Assembly (NCBI GenBank): GCA_029319145.1
Contig: CP119753.1
Span: 3,534,001-3,598,000 of the forward strand
Source: Microbacter sp. GSS18
GTDB lineage: Bacteria > Actinomycetota > Actinomycetes > Actinomycetales > Microbacteriaceae
Reading direction: 5' to 3'
DNA: 64,000 nucleotides
Of the stretch, positions 8,462-17,486 are shown piece after piece. The notes below the pieces were generated by a model. That model made no database searches, was not told the DNA's origin, and saw nothing but the letters and a program-made list of their open reading frames with translations. The position numbers were made by a program, and so were the translations under genes. The first letter of the stretch is position 1. The number at the start of each line of letters is the position of its first letter.

Positions 8462-9357
8462 GTCGCCGGTTCCGGCGAACGCTCGAGCGACGCCGTCGAC
8501 CCGTCGGCGCCGATCGCCTGCAGGATCCGGTTGTCGATGAGGCGTGCGGGCCCCACGCGCGCGGCGACGGCCAGCAGCGCGGCGTCGCCGACCTCGTCCA
8601 GCTCGCGCAGGTCGTCAGGCGAGCGCAGCTCCAGGTACTCCGGTTCGATGCCCGCGGCGGTGAGGACGGCGCGGGCGGCCGAGAGCACACCGGCCGCATT
8701 GGTGCGTCCGCGCCGGACCGCGGTCTCGGCGGCGTCCAGCGCGCGGTTGATCGCCCGCGCCCGCACCCGGGACTCGGGGTCGAGGTAGGCGTTGCGCGAG
8801 CTCATCGCCAGCCCGTCCGCCTCGCGGACGGTGGGGCAGGCGACGATCCGGACCGGAATGTCGAGGTCGCGCACGACACGACGGATGACGAGCACCTGCT
8901 GCGCGTCCTTCTGGCCGAAGTACGCGGCGTCGGGCCCGACGATCTGCAGCAGCTTCGTCACGACCGTCGCGACGCCGTCGAAGTGCCCGGGGCCGCGCGT
9001 CGCGCCGCACAGCACCTCTGTGATGCCCGAGACGTGGATGGTCGTCGAGAACCCGTCGGGATACATCTCGTCGACGGTCGGGGCGAACAGGATGTCGACG
9101 CCGGCGGCCTCGGCCAGCGCCGCGTCGCGCTCCTCGCTGCGAGGGTACGCCGAGAGATCCTCGTTCTTGCCGAATTGCGTCGGGTTCACGAACAGCGACA
9201 TCACGACGACGTCGGTCTCGGCCCGCGCCTCGCGGACGAGCGACAGATGCCCGTCGTGCAGGGCGCCCATGGTGGGGACCAGTCCCACGCTCCGGACCCC
9301 GGCGCGGGCGTCCCGCAGGGCGGCGCGGACCTCGGTCACGCTGCGCACGATTCTCAT
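8458..9357 (-). CDS. panC: Pantothenate synthetase (pantoate-beta-alanine ligase)
   Basis: A 299-residue PanC, which condenses pantoate and beta-alanine with ATP through a pantoyl-adenylate. The HxGH nucleotide motif is present in PTMGALHDGHLSL, and SLFVNPTQFG, YFGQKDAQQ and AMSSRNAYL (KMSKS-like loop) all match. The ATG at 9357 overlaps the upstream gene's stop by four bases, and its own end overlaps panB by four, showing tight translational coupling. The usual partner panD (aspartate decarboxylase) is not in the window. Confidence 0.96.
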   Translation of the reverse strand: MRIVRSVTEVRAALRDARAGVRSVGLVPTMGALHDGHLSLVREARAETDVVVMSLFVNPTQFGKNEDLSAYPRSEERDAALAEAAGVDILFAPTVDEMYPDGFSTTIHVSGITEVLCGATRGPGHFDGVATVVTKLLQIVGPDAAYFGQKDAQQVLVIRRVVRDLDIPVRIVACPTVREADGLAMSSRNAYLDPESRVRARAINRALDAAETAVRRGRTNAAGVLSAARAVLTAAGIEPEYLELRSPDDLRELDEVGDAALLAVAARVGPARLIDNRILQAIGADGSTASLERSPEPAT

Positions 9358-10118
9358 GATGGTGTCTCGTCTTTCCGGGCGAGGGCGAGGGTGCTCACGC
9401 ACAGCTCGTCGAAGAGGGCGACCAGGTGCGGGGCGGATGCGGTCAGGGCCGCGCGCTGCCGCTGCACGGTCTCGAGGTCGCCGCGGGCGATGGGGCCGGT
9501 CAGGGCCGCCGCGGCGCCGTGGGCGACCCAGTTCTCGACCGTGGCGCGCACCAGCGGCGCGAGCAGGGCGCGCGCGTCGTCCTCGGCGAGTCCCGCCGCC
9601 GCGGCGGCGTCCTCCGCGGCGCCCAGGAGCGTGACGACGAAGTTCGAAGCCATCGACGCCGCCGCGTGGTAGCCGGCACGGCCCTCGTCGGCGATGGCGA
9701 ACGGGCGGCCCCCGAGGCTCGTCGCCAGTTCGCGGGCGATCTCGAGCGCTTCCGGGGTCGTCGCGCCGATGGCGCACCCCACCCCGATCAGCGCGTCGGG
9801 CGCCTCGTCACCGACGAAGGTGCCGAGGGGATGCAGCCCGAAGTCCACGCCCGAGGCCGCGATCGGCGTGGCGCCGGAGACGTGGCCGACGAAGCGGCTG
9901 TGCCCTCGTGCGCGCCCGGCGGCGGTGGCGATCGCGGCATCGGGCACGCACAGCAGCACGACGTCGGCGACCGCGATCGGCTCGTCCCGGCCGGTGGGTC
10001 CCGACACCGCGTAGTCGGCCGCCGTCAGCGCTCTGGCCAGGACGCGGCCGACGCGGCCGGGGCCGACGAGTGACACGGTGGCGACGGCGCGGTTCTCGGA
10101 CAGCAGGGATGTGTTCAT
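9354..10118 (-). CDS. Rossmann-fold/DUF2520 protein of the pantothenate operon
   Basis: A 254-residue protein with an N-terminal NAD(P)-binding Rossmann domain (VSLVGPGRVGRVLARALTAA; VVLLCVPDAAI) and a C-terminal all-helical DUF2520 domain (about 130-250; AGYHAAASMASNFVVTLLGA). The layout is that of ketopantoate reductases and 6-phosphogluconate-type dehydrogenases. As the first gene of the pan operon, overlapping panC by four bases, it is a good candidate for the ketopantoate-to-pantoate reductase: no PanE-like gene is present here. The reaction is inferred from fold and context. Start MNTSLLSENRAV at 10118; the upstream extension looks non-coding. Confidence 0.8.
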   Translation of the reverse strand: MNTSLLSENRAVATVSLVGPGRVGRVLARALTAADYAVSGPTGRDEPIAVADVVLLCVPDAAIATAAGRARGHSRFVGHVSGATPIAASGVDFGLHPLGTFVGDEAPDALIGVGCAIGATTPEALEIARELATSLGGRPFAIADEGRAGYHAAASMASNFVVTLLGAAEDAAAAAGLAEDDARALLAPLVRATVENWVAHGAAAALTGPIARGDLETVQRQRAALTASAPHLVALFDELCVSTLALARKDETPS

Positions 10119-10226
10119 CGGGGGAGCGCACCCGGGCGACGTCGGTGCGGATGCGTGTCGAGTATCGCCCATTGGTGCACCTGATTCAAAAAACGCCCTC
10201 ACCATTACGCCGTATTCCCGGCGGGC

Positions 10227-11960
10227 TCAGCGGTCATCCTCGTCCCATTCGGTGCCCTCGAGGTCGCCGCGCAGCGTTCCGGTGACGTCGTCGACGGCGG
10301 CACCGACGGTGGGGGCGAACCGGTCGGGCGTGAACCGGTCGGTGACCCCGTATCGCTCCAGCACGTCGCGGACCGGGTCCTTCATCTCGGCGAAGACGAG
10401 CCGGATGCCGTGCACCTCCAGATACTCGTCGAGCTCGACGAGCTCGTCGATCGCCGTCGTGTCGATGTCGGTGATCGGCTCGGCGGCCAGGATGACGGTG
10501 CGGATGCCGGGGCCGGCGGCATCCACGCGCGCACGGACCCAGTCGTCGAAGGTGCCGCCGTTGGCGAAGAAGAGGGGAGCGTCGAACCGCACGATCACCG
10601 CTCCCGGGATGCGCTCGCCGGTCTCGGGGTAGCGGGACAGGTCGTGGTAGCCGCGGATGCCCGGCACCCGGCCGAGCTCGGTCCGGTAGGGACGCCACGA
10701 TCGTGCGATGAACGCCAGCAGGGACAGCATGATCGCCACCACGATCCCCTGGAGGACCCCGAAGACGAGGACGCCGAGGAACGCCGCGATCGACAGCACG
10801 GCGTCCAGCCGGTTCATGCGCCACAGCGACAGCAGCCCGCGCAGGTCGATCAGGCTCACGACCGCCATGACGACGACGGCGGCGAGCGTGGCCTGGGGGA
10901 GGACCGAGGTCAGCCCCGGCACGACGAGGATGAACACGACGATCAGCAGGGCCCCGACGACCCCGGTCAGCTGCGTACGCGAGCCCGCCTGCTCGGCGAC
11001 CGGAGTGCGCGACGACGACGCCGAGACGGCGAACCCGCCGAAGATCCCGCCGGCGACGTTGGCGACGCCGATGCCCCACAGTTCCTGGCTGCCGCTGACG
11101 ACCTCGCCGCGCCGCGCCGCGAGGGTGCGCGAGAGGACGGCGCTGTCGGTGAACGCCACGAGGGCGATGCCCGCCGCCGGCGCCAGCAGGAGCAGCACGT
11201 CGTCGGGACGCAGACCCCCGAGCGCCGGGGCCGGGAGGCCCTCGGGAAGGGCGCCCACCACCTCCAGCCGATCGCCGAGGCCGAGCAGCCACGTCAGCAC
11301 CATCCCCACCACGACGACGACGAGGACGCCCGGCACGGGGGAGCGCAGGCGCGCGAGCACCGCGATGACCACGATCGAGCCGAGCCCGAAGGCCACCGCG
11401 ATCGGTTCCGCCTCGCCTCCGACGATGGCCCGCACGACCGCGACGGCCTCGTCGACGATGCCGTCGCCGTCGACCGAGAACCCCATCAGCCCGGGGATCT
11501 GCGAGACGATCACCAGCAGCGCGATGGCGTTCAGGTATCCGACGCGGATCGGCTTCGACAGCAGGTCGGTGACGAACCCGAGCCGGAGGATGCCGCCGAG
11601 CACCATGAGGATGCCGACCATGATGCCGAGCAGACCCGCGAGGGCGATGGCGCGCTGCTGGTCGCCGGCGGCGAGCGGCAGGATCGAGGCGCCGATGATC
11701 GGGACGAGAGCGGAGTCGGGCCCCAGCACGAGGATCCGGGACGGGCCGAACAGCGCGTAGGCCAGCAGCGGGATGATGGTCGCGTACAGGCCCGTCTCGG
11801 GCGGCAGACCGGCGACCTGCGCGTACCCCATGCCCGCGGGGATGAGGAGTGTCGTCAGCACGATGCCCGCACGGATGTCGGGCCACAGCCACGCGCGCTT
11901 GTACTCGCGCGCGACAGCGATGCCGGGGATCCACCGGCCGATTCCGGTCGCCGCAGCCAT
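10227..11960 (-). CDS. SulP family anion transporter with STAS domain
   Basis: A 577-residue SulP/SLC26 permease. The signature YAQVAGLPPETGLYATIIP follows the first helices, then about 12-14 membrane segments run to residue 400. The C-terminal STAS domain (about 425-545: GAVIVRFDAPLFFANGGTF; ITDIDTTAIDELVELDEYL) is complete. Substrates in the family include sulfate, bicarbonate and other anions; none can be assigned here. ATG 11960 is chosen because GGAGG lies 5 nt upstream; longer upstream readings are unlikely. It is divergent from the subtilase gene across a 144-bp gap. Confidence 0.92.
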   Translation of the reverse strand: MAAATGIGRWIPGIAVAREYKRAWLWPDIRAGIVLTTLLIPAGMGYAQVAGLPPETGLYATIIPLLAYALFGPSRILVLGPDSALVPIIGASILPLAAGDQQRAIALAGLLGIMVGILMVLGGILRLGFVTDLLSKPIRVGYLNAIALLVIVSQIPGLMGFSVDGDGIVDEAVAVVRAIVGGEAEPIAVAFGLGSIVVIAVLARLRSPVPGVLVVVVVGMVLTWLLGLGDRLEVVGALPEGLPAPALGGLRPDDVLLLLAPAAGIALVAFTDSAVLSRTLAARRGEVVSGSQELWGIGVANVAGGIFGGFAVSASSSRTPVAEQAGSRTQLTGVVGALLIVVFILVVPGLTSVLPQATLAAVVVMAVVSLIDLRGLLSLWRMNRLDAVLSIAAFLGVLVFGVLQGIVVAIMLSLLAFIARSWRPYRTELGRVPGIRGYHDLSRYPETGERIPGAVIVRFDAPLFFANGGTFDDWVRARVDAAGPGIRTVILAAEPITDIDTTAIDELVELDEYLEVHGIRLVFAEMKDPVRDVLERYGVTDRFTPDRFAPTVGAAVDDVTGTLRGDLEGTEWDEDDR

Positions 11961-12104
11961 CGCCACCTCCGCTCCCATCATGGTGGCAGGTTGGCGTCTC
12001 CGATCGGAACGCCCGAGCTCGTCGTCGGAGCCGTGGCGTTGCCCTGGCGACGCCTCAGGTGTTGACTGGGATGCCGGGGAGACAATCGCGTTCGGGAGGA
12101 CGTC

Positions 12105-13391
12105 ATGATCGAATCCGAATCCGCTCCTCAGTTCTCGACCCCGGGCGGGCCGCCCATGCCGGCGATGCCCGAGACGACGGGGCGCTACATCGTCGTGTTC
12201 GACGAGGGCGCCGACGCTCCCGGCATCCTCGGCGGCGCCGGCATCCGCGGTTTCGCGCGCTCGCGCGATCTGCGCGGGGACGAAGCGGCCGTGTCGAAGA
12301 CCGACACCGTGTTCGAGGAGCTCGGAATGGCCGTCGTCAGCGACCCGGGGCAGCTCGGCGCGCGGTCGGTGCGCGAGGGCGTCGTGTCGGTCTCGCCCGA
12401 GCTCGTGCATCACGTCCTCGACGGCGACTACGTCCGCGGCTACGCCGACGGGGTGCAGGATCTCGCCGGTCGACTCGGCGTGAGCGCGCCGCCGGCCGCG
12501 CCCGGAGGCAAGGCGCCCACCGCCGAGGCGACGTTCTTCCGAGACAGCGAATCGCTGACATGGGGCATCCAGGCCACGGGCGCCGACCGATCCGGCTACT
12601 CGGGCGCGGGTGTCAAGGTCGCCGTCCTCGACACCGGCTTCGACGTCGGGCATCCGGACTTCGCCACGCGAGGCGTCACGGCGGCGTCGTTCGTCGACGG
12701 CGAAGGGCCCGAGGACGGGCATGGGCACGGTACGCACTGCATCGGCACGTCGTGCGGTCCCCAGAGCCCCGGTGAGGGTCCGCGGTACGGGGTCGCGTAC
12801 GGTGCCGAGGTCTTCTCGGGCAAGGTGCTCGGCAACTCCGGGTCGGGGAGCGACGCCGGCATCCTCGCCGGCATCGACTGGGCGATCTCCGAGGGATGCG
12901 CGGTCATCTCGATGTCGCTCGGCGCCGACGTCCCGCGCGTCCACCCGCCGTACACGGTCGCCGGCCGTCGCGCGCTCGAGAAGGGGAGCCTCATCATCGC
13001 CGCCGCCGGCAACAACGCGATGCGGACCGATCTGAACTTCGGCTTCGTCGGCGCCCCGGCCAACAGCCCGCACATCGTCGCCGTCGCGGCGCTGAACCAG
13101 CAGCTCGACGTCGCGTTCTTCTCGGCCCGCACCCTGCCCGACGCCCGCGGCGGGCAGGTCGACCTCGCCGGTCCCGGCTACCAGGTCTACTCGTCGTGGC
13201 CGATGCCCACCCGCTACCGGTCGATCAGCGGCACGAGCATGGCGACGCCCCACGTCGCCGGACTCGCGGCACTGTGGGCCGAGGCCACCGGGTACCGGGG
13301 TGGTCAGCTGTGGTCGATCCTGACCCAGGAGAGCAGGCGACTGCTCGCGCCGTCGGTCGACGTCGGGTCCGGCCTGATGCTGGCGCCCTGA
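12105..13391 (+). CDS. S8 family (subtilisin-like) serine peptidase, no signal peptide
   Basis: A 428-residue subtilase. The catalytic triad is D176 (VAVLDTGFD), H208 (GHGHGTHC) and S378 (SISGTSMATPHVAGL), with oxyanion N303 in AAAGNN. Residues 25-125 look like an I9-type propeptide (GRYIVVFDEGADA; GVVSVSPEL). There is no signal peptide or membrane segment, so it should act in the cytoplasm or leave by an unknown route. GGAGG precedes the ATG. A short propeptide-like gene follows 38 bp downstream, a recurrent pairing that suggests a separate inhibitor or chaperone. Confidence 0.92.
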   Translation: MIESESAPQFSTPGGPPMPAMPETTGRYIVVFDEGADAPGILGGAGIRGFARSRDLRGDEAAVSKTDTVFEELGMAVVSDPGQLGARSVREGVVSVSPELVHHVLDGDYVRGYADGVQDLAGRLGVSAPPAAPGGKAPTAEATFFRDSESLTWGIQATGADRSGYSGAGVKVAVLDTGFDVGHPDFATRGVTAASFVDGEGPEDGHGHGTHCIGTSCGPQSPGEGPRYGVAYGAEVFSGKVLGNSGSGSDAGILAGIDWAISEGCAVISMSLGADVPRVHPPYTVAGRRALEKGSLIIAAAGNNAMRTDLNFGFVGAPANSPHIVAVAALNQQLDVAFFSARTLPDARGGQVDLAGPGYQVYSSWPMPTRYRSISGTSMATPHVAGLAALWAEATGYRGGQLWSILTQESRRLLAPSVDVGSGLMLAP

Positions 13392-13429
13392 CCGCCGGCA
13401 CCGGGACCCGCGAGCGTAGGATCGGGATC

Positions 13430-13663
13430 GTGGCCGGGACCAGGATCACCGTCTCCGTCGACGACGAGCACGTCGACGACGTCGACGCCGTCGTCGCGCG
13501 GCTCGAGGCGTGCGGGATGACCGTCGAGAAGGTGCTGCCGTCGCTCGGGATGGTCACCGGGACGATCGAGGACCCCGGCGCCCTGCGCGACGTCGTCGGC
13601 ATCCATCCTCCGGTGGCGGAGCGCAGCGTTCGTCTGCCCCCGCCGGGCGACGACATCCAGTGA
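13430..13663 (+). CDS. Small I9-propeptide-like protein next to the subtilase
   Basis: A 77-residue protein starting (V)AGTRITVSVDDEHVDDVD. Pattern: strand, helix (VVARLEACGM), strand (KVLPSLGMVTGTIED), helix (GALRDVVGI) and a final strand with APPV-like tail ERSVRLPPPG. This beta-alpha-beta-beta-alpha-beta layout, ending in a GVxxVExER-like strand, resembles the inhibitor I9 prodomain of subtilases. Some databases mislabel such proteins as ketohydroxyglutarate aldolase; it is far too short for that. GTG 13430 lies 7 nt after TAGGAT (13417-13422), a leaderless pattern. Role as protease inhibitor or chaperone is inferred. Confidence 0.62.
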   Translation: MAGTRITVSVDDEHVDDVDAVVARLEACGMTVEKVLPSLGMVTGTIEDPGALRDVVGIHPPVAERSVRLPPPGDDIQ

Positions 13664-13747
13664 CCGCCTGCGTCTCTCGCGGCGTCGCGTCAGCCAGGAT
13701 GGCCCGCGTGTGCACGCGCGTCCAGAGCCCGACCGCGTGGGCGGGCG

Positions 13748-14293
13748 TCACGCGGTCCGGACGTAGACGACGTCGTCCTCCCAGCGGTCGCCGACCAGGA
13801 ACCGTCGCGAGCCCGCGAGGCTGAAGCCCTCGCGCTCGTAGAAGCGTCGCGCCCGGGTGTTCTGGTGATTCGTCCCGAGCCACACGGTCGGCGCTCCGGC
13901 CGCACGCGCGCGCTCCATCACCGCGGTGAGCAGCTCCGCCGCGGCGCCGCCGCCCTGCCGGTCGGCGCGGACGTACAGCTTGCTGAGCTCCGTGATCGGC
14001 CCCGGGGGCACGAGCGGCGCGATGTCGGCCGGCGGCTCGCGCCGCGCCGCGAGCGCGTACCCGGCGAGGGCCCCGTCCGGCTCCCGTGCGACCAGGACGT
14101 CGTACGCCGGGCTGCCGACGTAGTCCTCGAAGGAGGCTGTCGTCAGGTGCGCCGCGACGAACGAGGCGATCGCCTCCTCGGTGATGTGGGGCGGACACGC
14201 GAGCGGGAAGGTCAGAGCGGCCAGTTCGGCGAGCGCGGATGCGTCCGCGGCTTCGGCGTCCACGATCCTCACCCGGCCGAGGATAGCGGTCAT
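13748..14293 (-). CDS. GNAT family N-acetyltransferase
   Basis: A 181-residue single-domain GNAT. The acetyl-CoA-binding motif A is in ELSKLYVRADRQGGGAAAEL (R/Q-x-x-G-x-G/A), followed by motif B (APTVWLGTNHQNTRARRFYE, ending in FYEREGF). The substrate cannot be predicted; best resemblance is to protein or small-amine acetyltransferases with a C-terminal ...VYVRT strand. Start ATG 14293 has GGGAG just upstream. It is divergent from the acyl-CoA synthetase gene. Confidence 0.88.
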   Translation of the reverse strand: MTAILGRVRIVDAEAADASALAELAALTFPLACPPHITEEAIASFVAAHLTTASFEDYVGSPAYDVLVAREPDGALAGYALAARREPPADIAPLVPPGPITELSKLYVRADRQGGGAAAELLTAVMERARAAGAPTVWLGTNHQNTRARRFYEREGFSLAGSRRFLVGDRWEDDVVYVRTA

Positions 14294-14397
14294 CGGCTCC
14301 CTACTTTCGGCGGTGCCGCGCCGTTCGCCGCCCGGACTACCGTCGTGCCACGCCCACGCGGTCGATGCCGACCGCACAACTGTTTCGAGGGGGAAGC

Positions 14398-16329
14398 ATG
14401 GCCGAGGACTACGCGACGCTGTGGCGACGCAGCATCGACGACCCGCAGGGGTTCTGGCTGGAGGCCGCGGATGCCGTGACGTGGACGACGCCGCCGCGCA
14501 CCGCCCACGCCGGAGGTGAGGACGGACGATGGTTCCCCGACGCCGGGCTCAACATGAGCGCCAACGCTCTCGACCGTCACGTGGACGCGGGGCGCGGAGA
14601 CAGCATCGCGCTGCGCTACCACTCGGCCATGACCGGCACCGCCAAGCACTACACCTACCGGGAACTGCGCGACCGTGTTGCCGAGGTGGCCGGCATGCTG
14701 AGCGACCTCGGGGTCGCGCGCGGCGACCGCGTGCTCATCTACCTGCCCATGACGCCCGAGGCCGTCATGGCGATGCTCGCGTGCGCCCGTCTCGGGGCCA
14801 TCCACTCGGTCGTGTTCGGCGGGTTCGCCGCCTCCGAGCTCGCCGTCCGCATCGCCGATGCGCGACCCTCGGTCATCGTCACGGCGTCCGGCGGCCTCGA
14901 GCCGGGCCGCACCGTGGAGTACCTGCCGATCGTGCGCAAGGCGCTCGAGGCGGCGCCGGGGATCGTCCGCACCGTCGTGGTGCGCGACCGCGCCGCGGTG
15001 CCGGGATCCGCCGCAGACATGGCCGGCGCCGTCGAGGGCGTCCAGTGGCTCGACTGGGACGAGCGGGTGGCTCAGGCGGCGCCGGTGGAGCCCGTTCCGG
15101 TCGTGTCCCACGATCCGCTGTACATCCTCTACACGTCCGGGACGACGGGGAACCCCAAGGGGGTGGTCCGCGACACCGGCGGATACGCCGTCGCCCTGGC
15201 GTGGGCGATGCGCAGCATCTACGACATCGGGCCGGGCGACACGATGTTCACGGCATCCGATGTGGGATGGGTCGTCGGTCACTCGTTCATCGTCTACGGA
15301 CCGCTGATCGCCGGCGCGACGACCGTCCTGTTCGAGGGCAAACCCGTCGGCACGCCGGATGCCGGGGAGTTCTGGCGCATCGTGCGCGACTACCGCGTGA
15401 AGACGATGTTCACCGCGCCGACCGCGCTGCGCGCGATCCGCCGCGTCGACCCCGACCTGGAGGAGCTGCCCGAGGGCGCTCTGGCATCCCTCGAGACGCT
15501 GTTCCTCGCCGGCGAGCGTCTCGACCCCGAGACGTGGCACTGGGCGAACGACGGCCTGGGCGTGCCCATCGTGGACCACTGGTGGCAGACCGAGACAGGG
15601 TGGCCGATCTGCTCCGTTCCCGTGGGCCTTCATCGCCTCGAGACCCGTGCCGGGTCCACCGCGGTCCCGATGCCGGGGTACGACGTGCGCATCCTCGACT
15701 CCTCGGGCCGCGACCTCACCGGCACCGGCCCCGGCGGGTCGTCGCCCGAGGGGAACATCGCGCTGACGCTGCCGCTGCCGCCCGGCACCCTCACCGGCAT
15801 CTGGGGCGACGAGCGGCGTTTCCGCGACAGCTACCTCACGGCCTTCCCGGGGTTCTACGCGACCGGTGACGCCGGCCACATCGATGCCGACGGCTACGTC
15901 TTCGTCATGGGCCGGACCGACGACGTCATCAACGTCGCCGGGCACCGCCTCTCGACCGGGTCGCTCGAGGAGGTGCTGACGATGCACCACGCCGTCGCCG
16001 AGTGCGCCGTCATCGGCGTCCACGATCACCTCAAGGGCCAGCGCGCCGCGGGGTTCGTCACCCTCAAGGCGCACGAGCACGTCGATCACGATCGGCTCGA
16101 GGCAGAACTCGTCGCCCTCGTGCGCGAGCACATCGGACCGGTCGCGGCGTTCCGCGACGTGACGATCCTCGACCGGCTGCCCAAGACGCGGTCCGGGAAG
16201 ATCCTGCGCAAGACCATGCGGCAGATCGTCGACGGGGAGACCTACCGGATCCCGGCCACGATCGAGGACCCGACCGTCCTCGATGCGCTCGTCGAGATCG
16301 TCGGCCGCTCGCCGCAGAAGGTGGGGTGA
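14398..16329 (+). CDS. prpE: Propionyl-CoA/acetyl-CoA synthetase (AMP-forming)
   Basis: A 643-residue ANL-superfamily ligase. An N-terminal ACAS_N region is followed by the P-loop YTSGTTGNPKG, the WWQTETGWP acyl-site segment, the hinge TDDVINVAGHRLSTGSLEEV and the catalytic lysine in PKTRSGKILRKTMRQ. Overall the sequence follows PrpE-type propionyl-CoA synthetases more closely than Acs, but some of these use acetate too. GAGGGGG precedes ATG 14398 by 5 nt, which favours it over the ATG at 14365. Propionate-derived methylcitrate genes are not nearby. Confidence 0.88.
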   Translation: MAEDYATLWRRSIDDPQGFWLEAADAVTWTTPPRTAHAGGEDGRWFPDAGLNMSANALDRHVDAGRGDSIALRYHSAMTGTAKHYTYRELRDRVAEVAGMLSDLGVARGDRVLIYLPMTPEAVMAMLACARLGAIHSVVFGGFAASELAVRIADARPSVIVTASGGLEPGRTVEYLPIVRKALEAAPGIVRTVVVRDRAAVPGSAADMAGAVEGVQWLDWDERVAQAAPVEPVPVVSHDPLYILYTSGTTGNPKGVVRDTGGYAVALAWAMRSIYDIGPGDTMFTASDVGWVVGHSFIVYGPLIAGATTVLFEGKPVGTPDAGEFWRIVRDYRVKTMFTAPTALRAIRRVDPDLEELPEGALASLETLFLAGERLDPETWHWANDGLGVPIVDHWWQTETGWPICSVPVGLHRLETRAGSTAVPMPGYDVRILDSSGRDLTGTGPGGSSPEGNIALTLPLPPGTLTGIWGDERRFRDSYLTAFPGFYATGDAGHIDADGYVFVMGRTDDVINVAGHRLSTGSLEEVLTMHHAVAECAVIGVHDHLKGQRAAGFVTLKAHEHVDHDRLEAELVALVREHIGPVAAFRDVTILDRLPKTRSGKILRKTMRQIVDGETYRIPATIEDPTVLDALVEIVGRSPQKVG

Positions 16330-16431
16330 CGACGGGACCTCTGGCACTGTCGAGGTATCGCTTCAGGGAGCAGGGTCGCAGACGGATGCCACGACGGCAC
16401 CCGATCAGACGTCCGGCCGAGGAGGCGGATC

Positions 16432-16956
16432 ATGTCATTCGGCGAGTCCATCAAGACGGTCTTCACCAAGTACGCGGAGTTCACGGGTCGGGCGACACGC
16501 CCGGAGTTCTGGTGGTGGGTGCTCTTCACCTTCCTCGTGTCGGCCGCACTCGGAGCGATCCAGCTGCCGTCGATCACGGTCGACGACTCGGGGCAGCTCG
16601 CGCTCACGACGACGACGCTGTCGGGGCTGTGGGCCCTCGCGACGCTGCTGCCGAGCCTGGCGGTGACGGTTCGGCGGCTGCGCGATGCCGGCTACCGCTG
16701 GGCGAACGTGTTCTGGGTGCTGCTGCCCTTCGCCGGCCTGATCGTGCTCATCGTGCTGTGCGCCAAGCCGACGCAGGTCGCGCCGACGTACGCGCCCCCG
16801 CAGGGGTACGGTGCACCGCAGAGCTACACGCCCCAGCAGGGGTATGCCCCGCCGCAGGGCTACGTGCCGCAGCAGGGGTATGCCCCGCCGCCGGCCGCCG
16901 CCGGTCAGCAGCCCCCCGCGCCGAGCCCGGGGACGACGCCGCCGACCGCGCCCTGA
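16432..16956 (+). CDS. DUF805 membrane protein with PQGY-repeat tail
   Basis: A 174-residue protein. The DUF805 domain (1-115) shows the conserved start KYAEFTGRATRPEFWWWVLF, three to four membrane helices and RRLRDAGYRWANV. The C-terminal 60 residues are a cytoplasmic or exposed Pro/Gln/Gly/Tyr repeat (five or six copies of QGYAPPQ/QGYVPQ type). Function unknown. The start has GGAGG upstream. The next gene begins 21 bp downstream and is probably cotranscribed. Confidence 0.85.
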   Translation: MSFGESIKTVFTKYAEFTGRATRPEFWWWVLFTFLVSAALGAIQLPSITVDDSGQLALTTTTLSGLWALATLLPSLAVTVRRLRDAGYRWANVFWVLLPFAGLIVLIVLCAKPTQVAPTYAPPQGYGAPQSYTPQQGYAPPQGYVPQQGYAPPPAAAGQQPPAPSPGTTPPTAP

Positions 16957-16977
16957 GGGCCCGGTGAAGGAGGAGCG

Positions 16978-17418
16978 ATGACGGAGCGCAGGCGCACCCC
17001 TCCCGCCGTGCGGCGCGTCGGGTACGTGATCGCGGTCGTCGTCAACCTGGTGCTGCTGTGGCTCGTCCTGGTGTGGCCGGGCTGGGATGCGATTCCGTAT
17101 GTCACCGTCGAAGCCGCCGCCGTCATTCCGCTCGTCGTCGCCTCGCTGATCCTCGGCGCGGTGGTGAACACCCTGAACGCCGTCCTCGACAGTCGTGCTC
17201 TGCACGCGGTCGGCGACATCGCCACGTCGATCCTGAGCTTCGTCGTCGTATGGCGGGTGTGGGATGTCTTCCCCTTCGCGTTTCCCGCCGAGTCCGGGGC
17301 GGAATCCGGTGTGCGGATCCTCCTCGGCGTGCTGATGGGTCTCATCGTCCTGGGCATCGTCGGAAACGTCGCGGTCCTGATTCGTCTGGGCGTCGGGCAG
17401 AGCGCCCGCCGGCTCTGA
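16978..17418 (+). CDS. Hypothetical four-helix membrane protein
   Basis: A 146-residue protein with four predicted membrane helices (about 14-38, 45-65, 78-98 and 112-135) and short basic ends (MTERRRTPPAVRR; GQSARRL). AAGGAGGAGCG precedes the ATG. I do not recognise the family; spacing suggests the same operon as the DUF805 gene. No catalytic residues are evident. Confidence 0.7.
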   Translation: MTERRRTPPAVRRVGYVIAVVVNLVLLWLVLVWPGWDAIPYVTVEAAAVIPLVVASLILGAVVNTLNAVLDSRALHAVGDIATSILSFVVVWRVWDVFPFAFPAESGAESGVRILLGVLMGLIVLGIVGNVAVLIRLGVGQSARRL

Positions 17419-17467
17419 CGTCGTCGTCCCGGGACGGGGCGTCGGTCGCGCTGACGGGCCGCCGGAA

Positions 17468-17486
17468 AATGTGGTCAGACCACATT
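17468..17486. promoter_or_regulatory. 19-bp perfect palindrome, GntR/FadR-type operator
   Basis: AATGTGGTCAGACCACATT has 9-bp arms around a single central base. The core TGGTCnGACCA has the TnGTnnnnACnA form bound by FadR-subfamily GntR regulators. It overlaps the first two bases of the candidate -35 box (17485-17490) of the rhaD-like gene. No GntR gene is in the window, so the regulator would be encoded elsewhere. Confidence 0.65.

Noticed and set aside
10410..12065. Long forward frame antisense to the SulP gene
   Set aside because: Asp/Arg/His-rich composition and no domain; the SulP frame explains the DNA.
13430..13663. Ketohydroxyglutarate aldolase
   Set aside because: The name is sometimes attached to such small proteins, but 77 residues cannot hold an aldolase barrel and no Schiff-base Lys motif is present.
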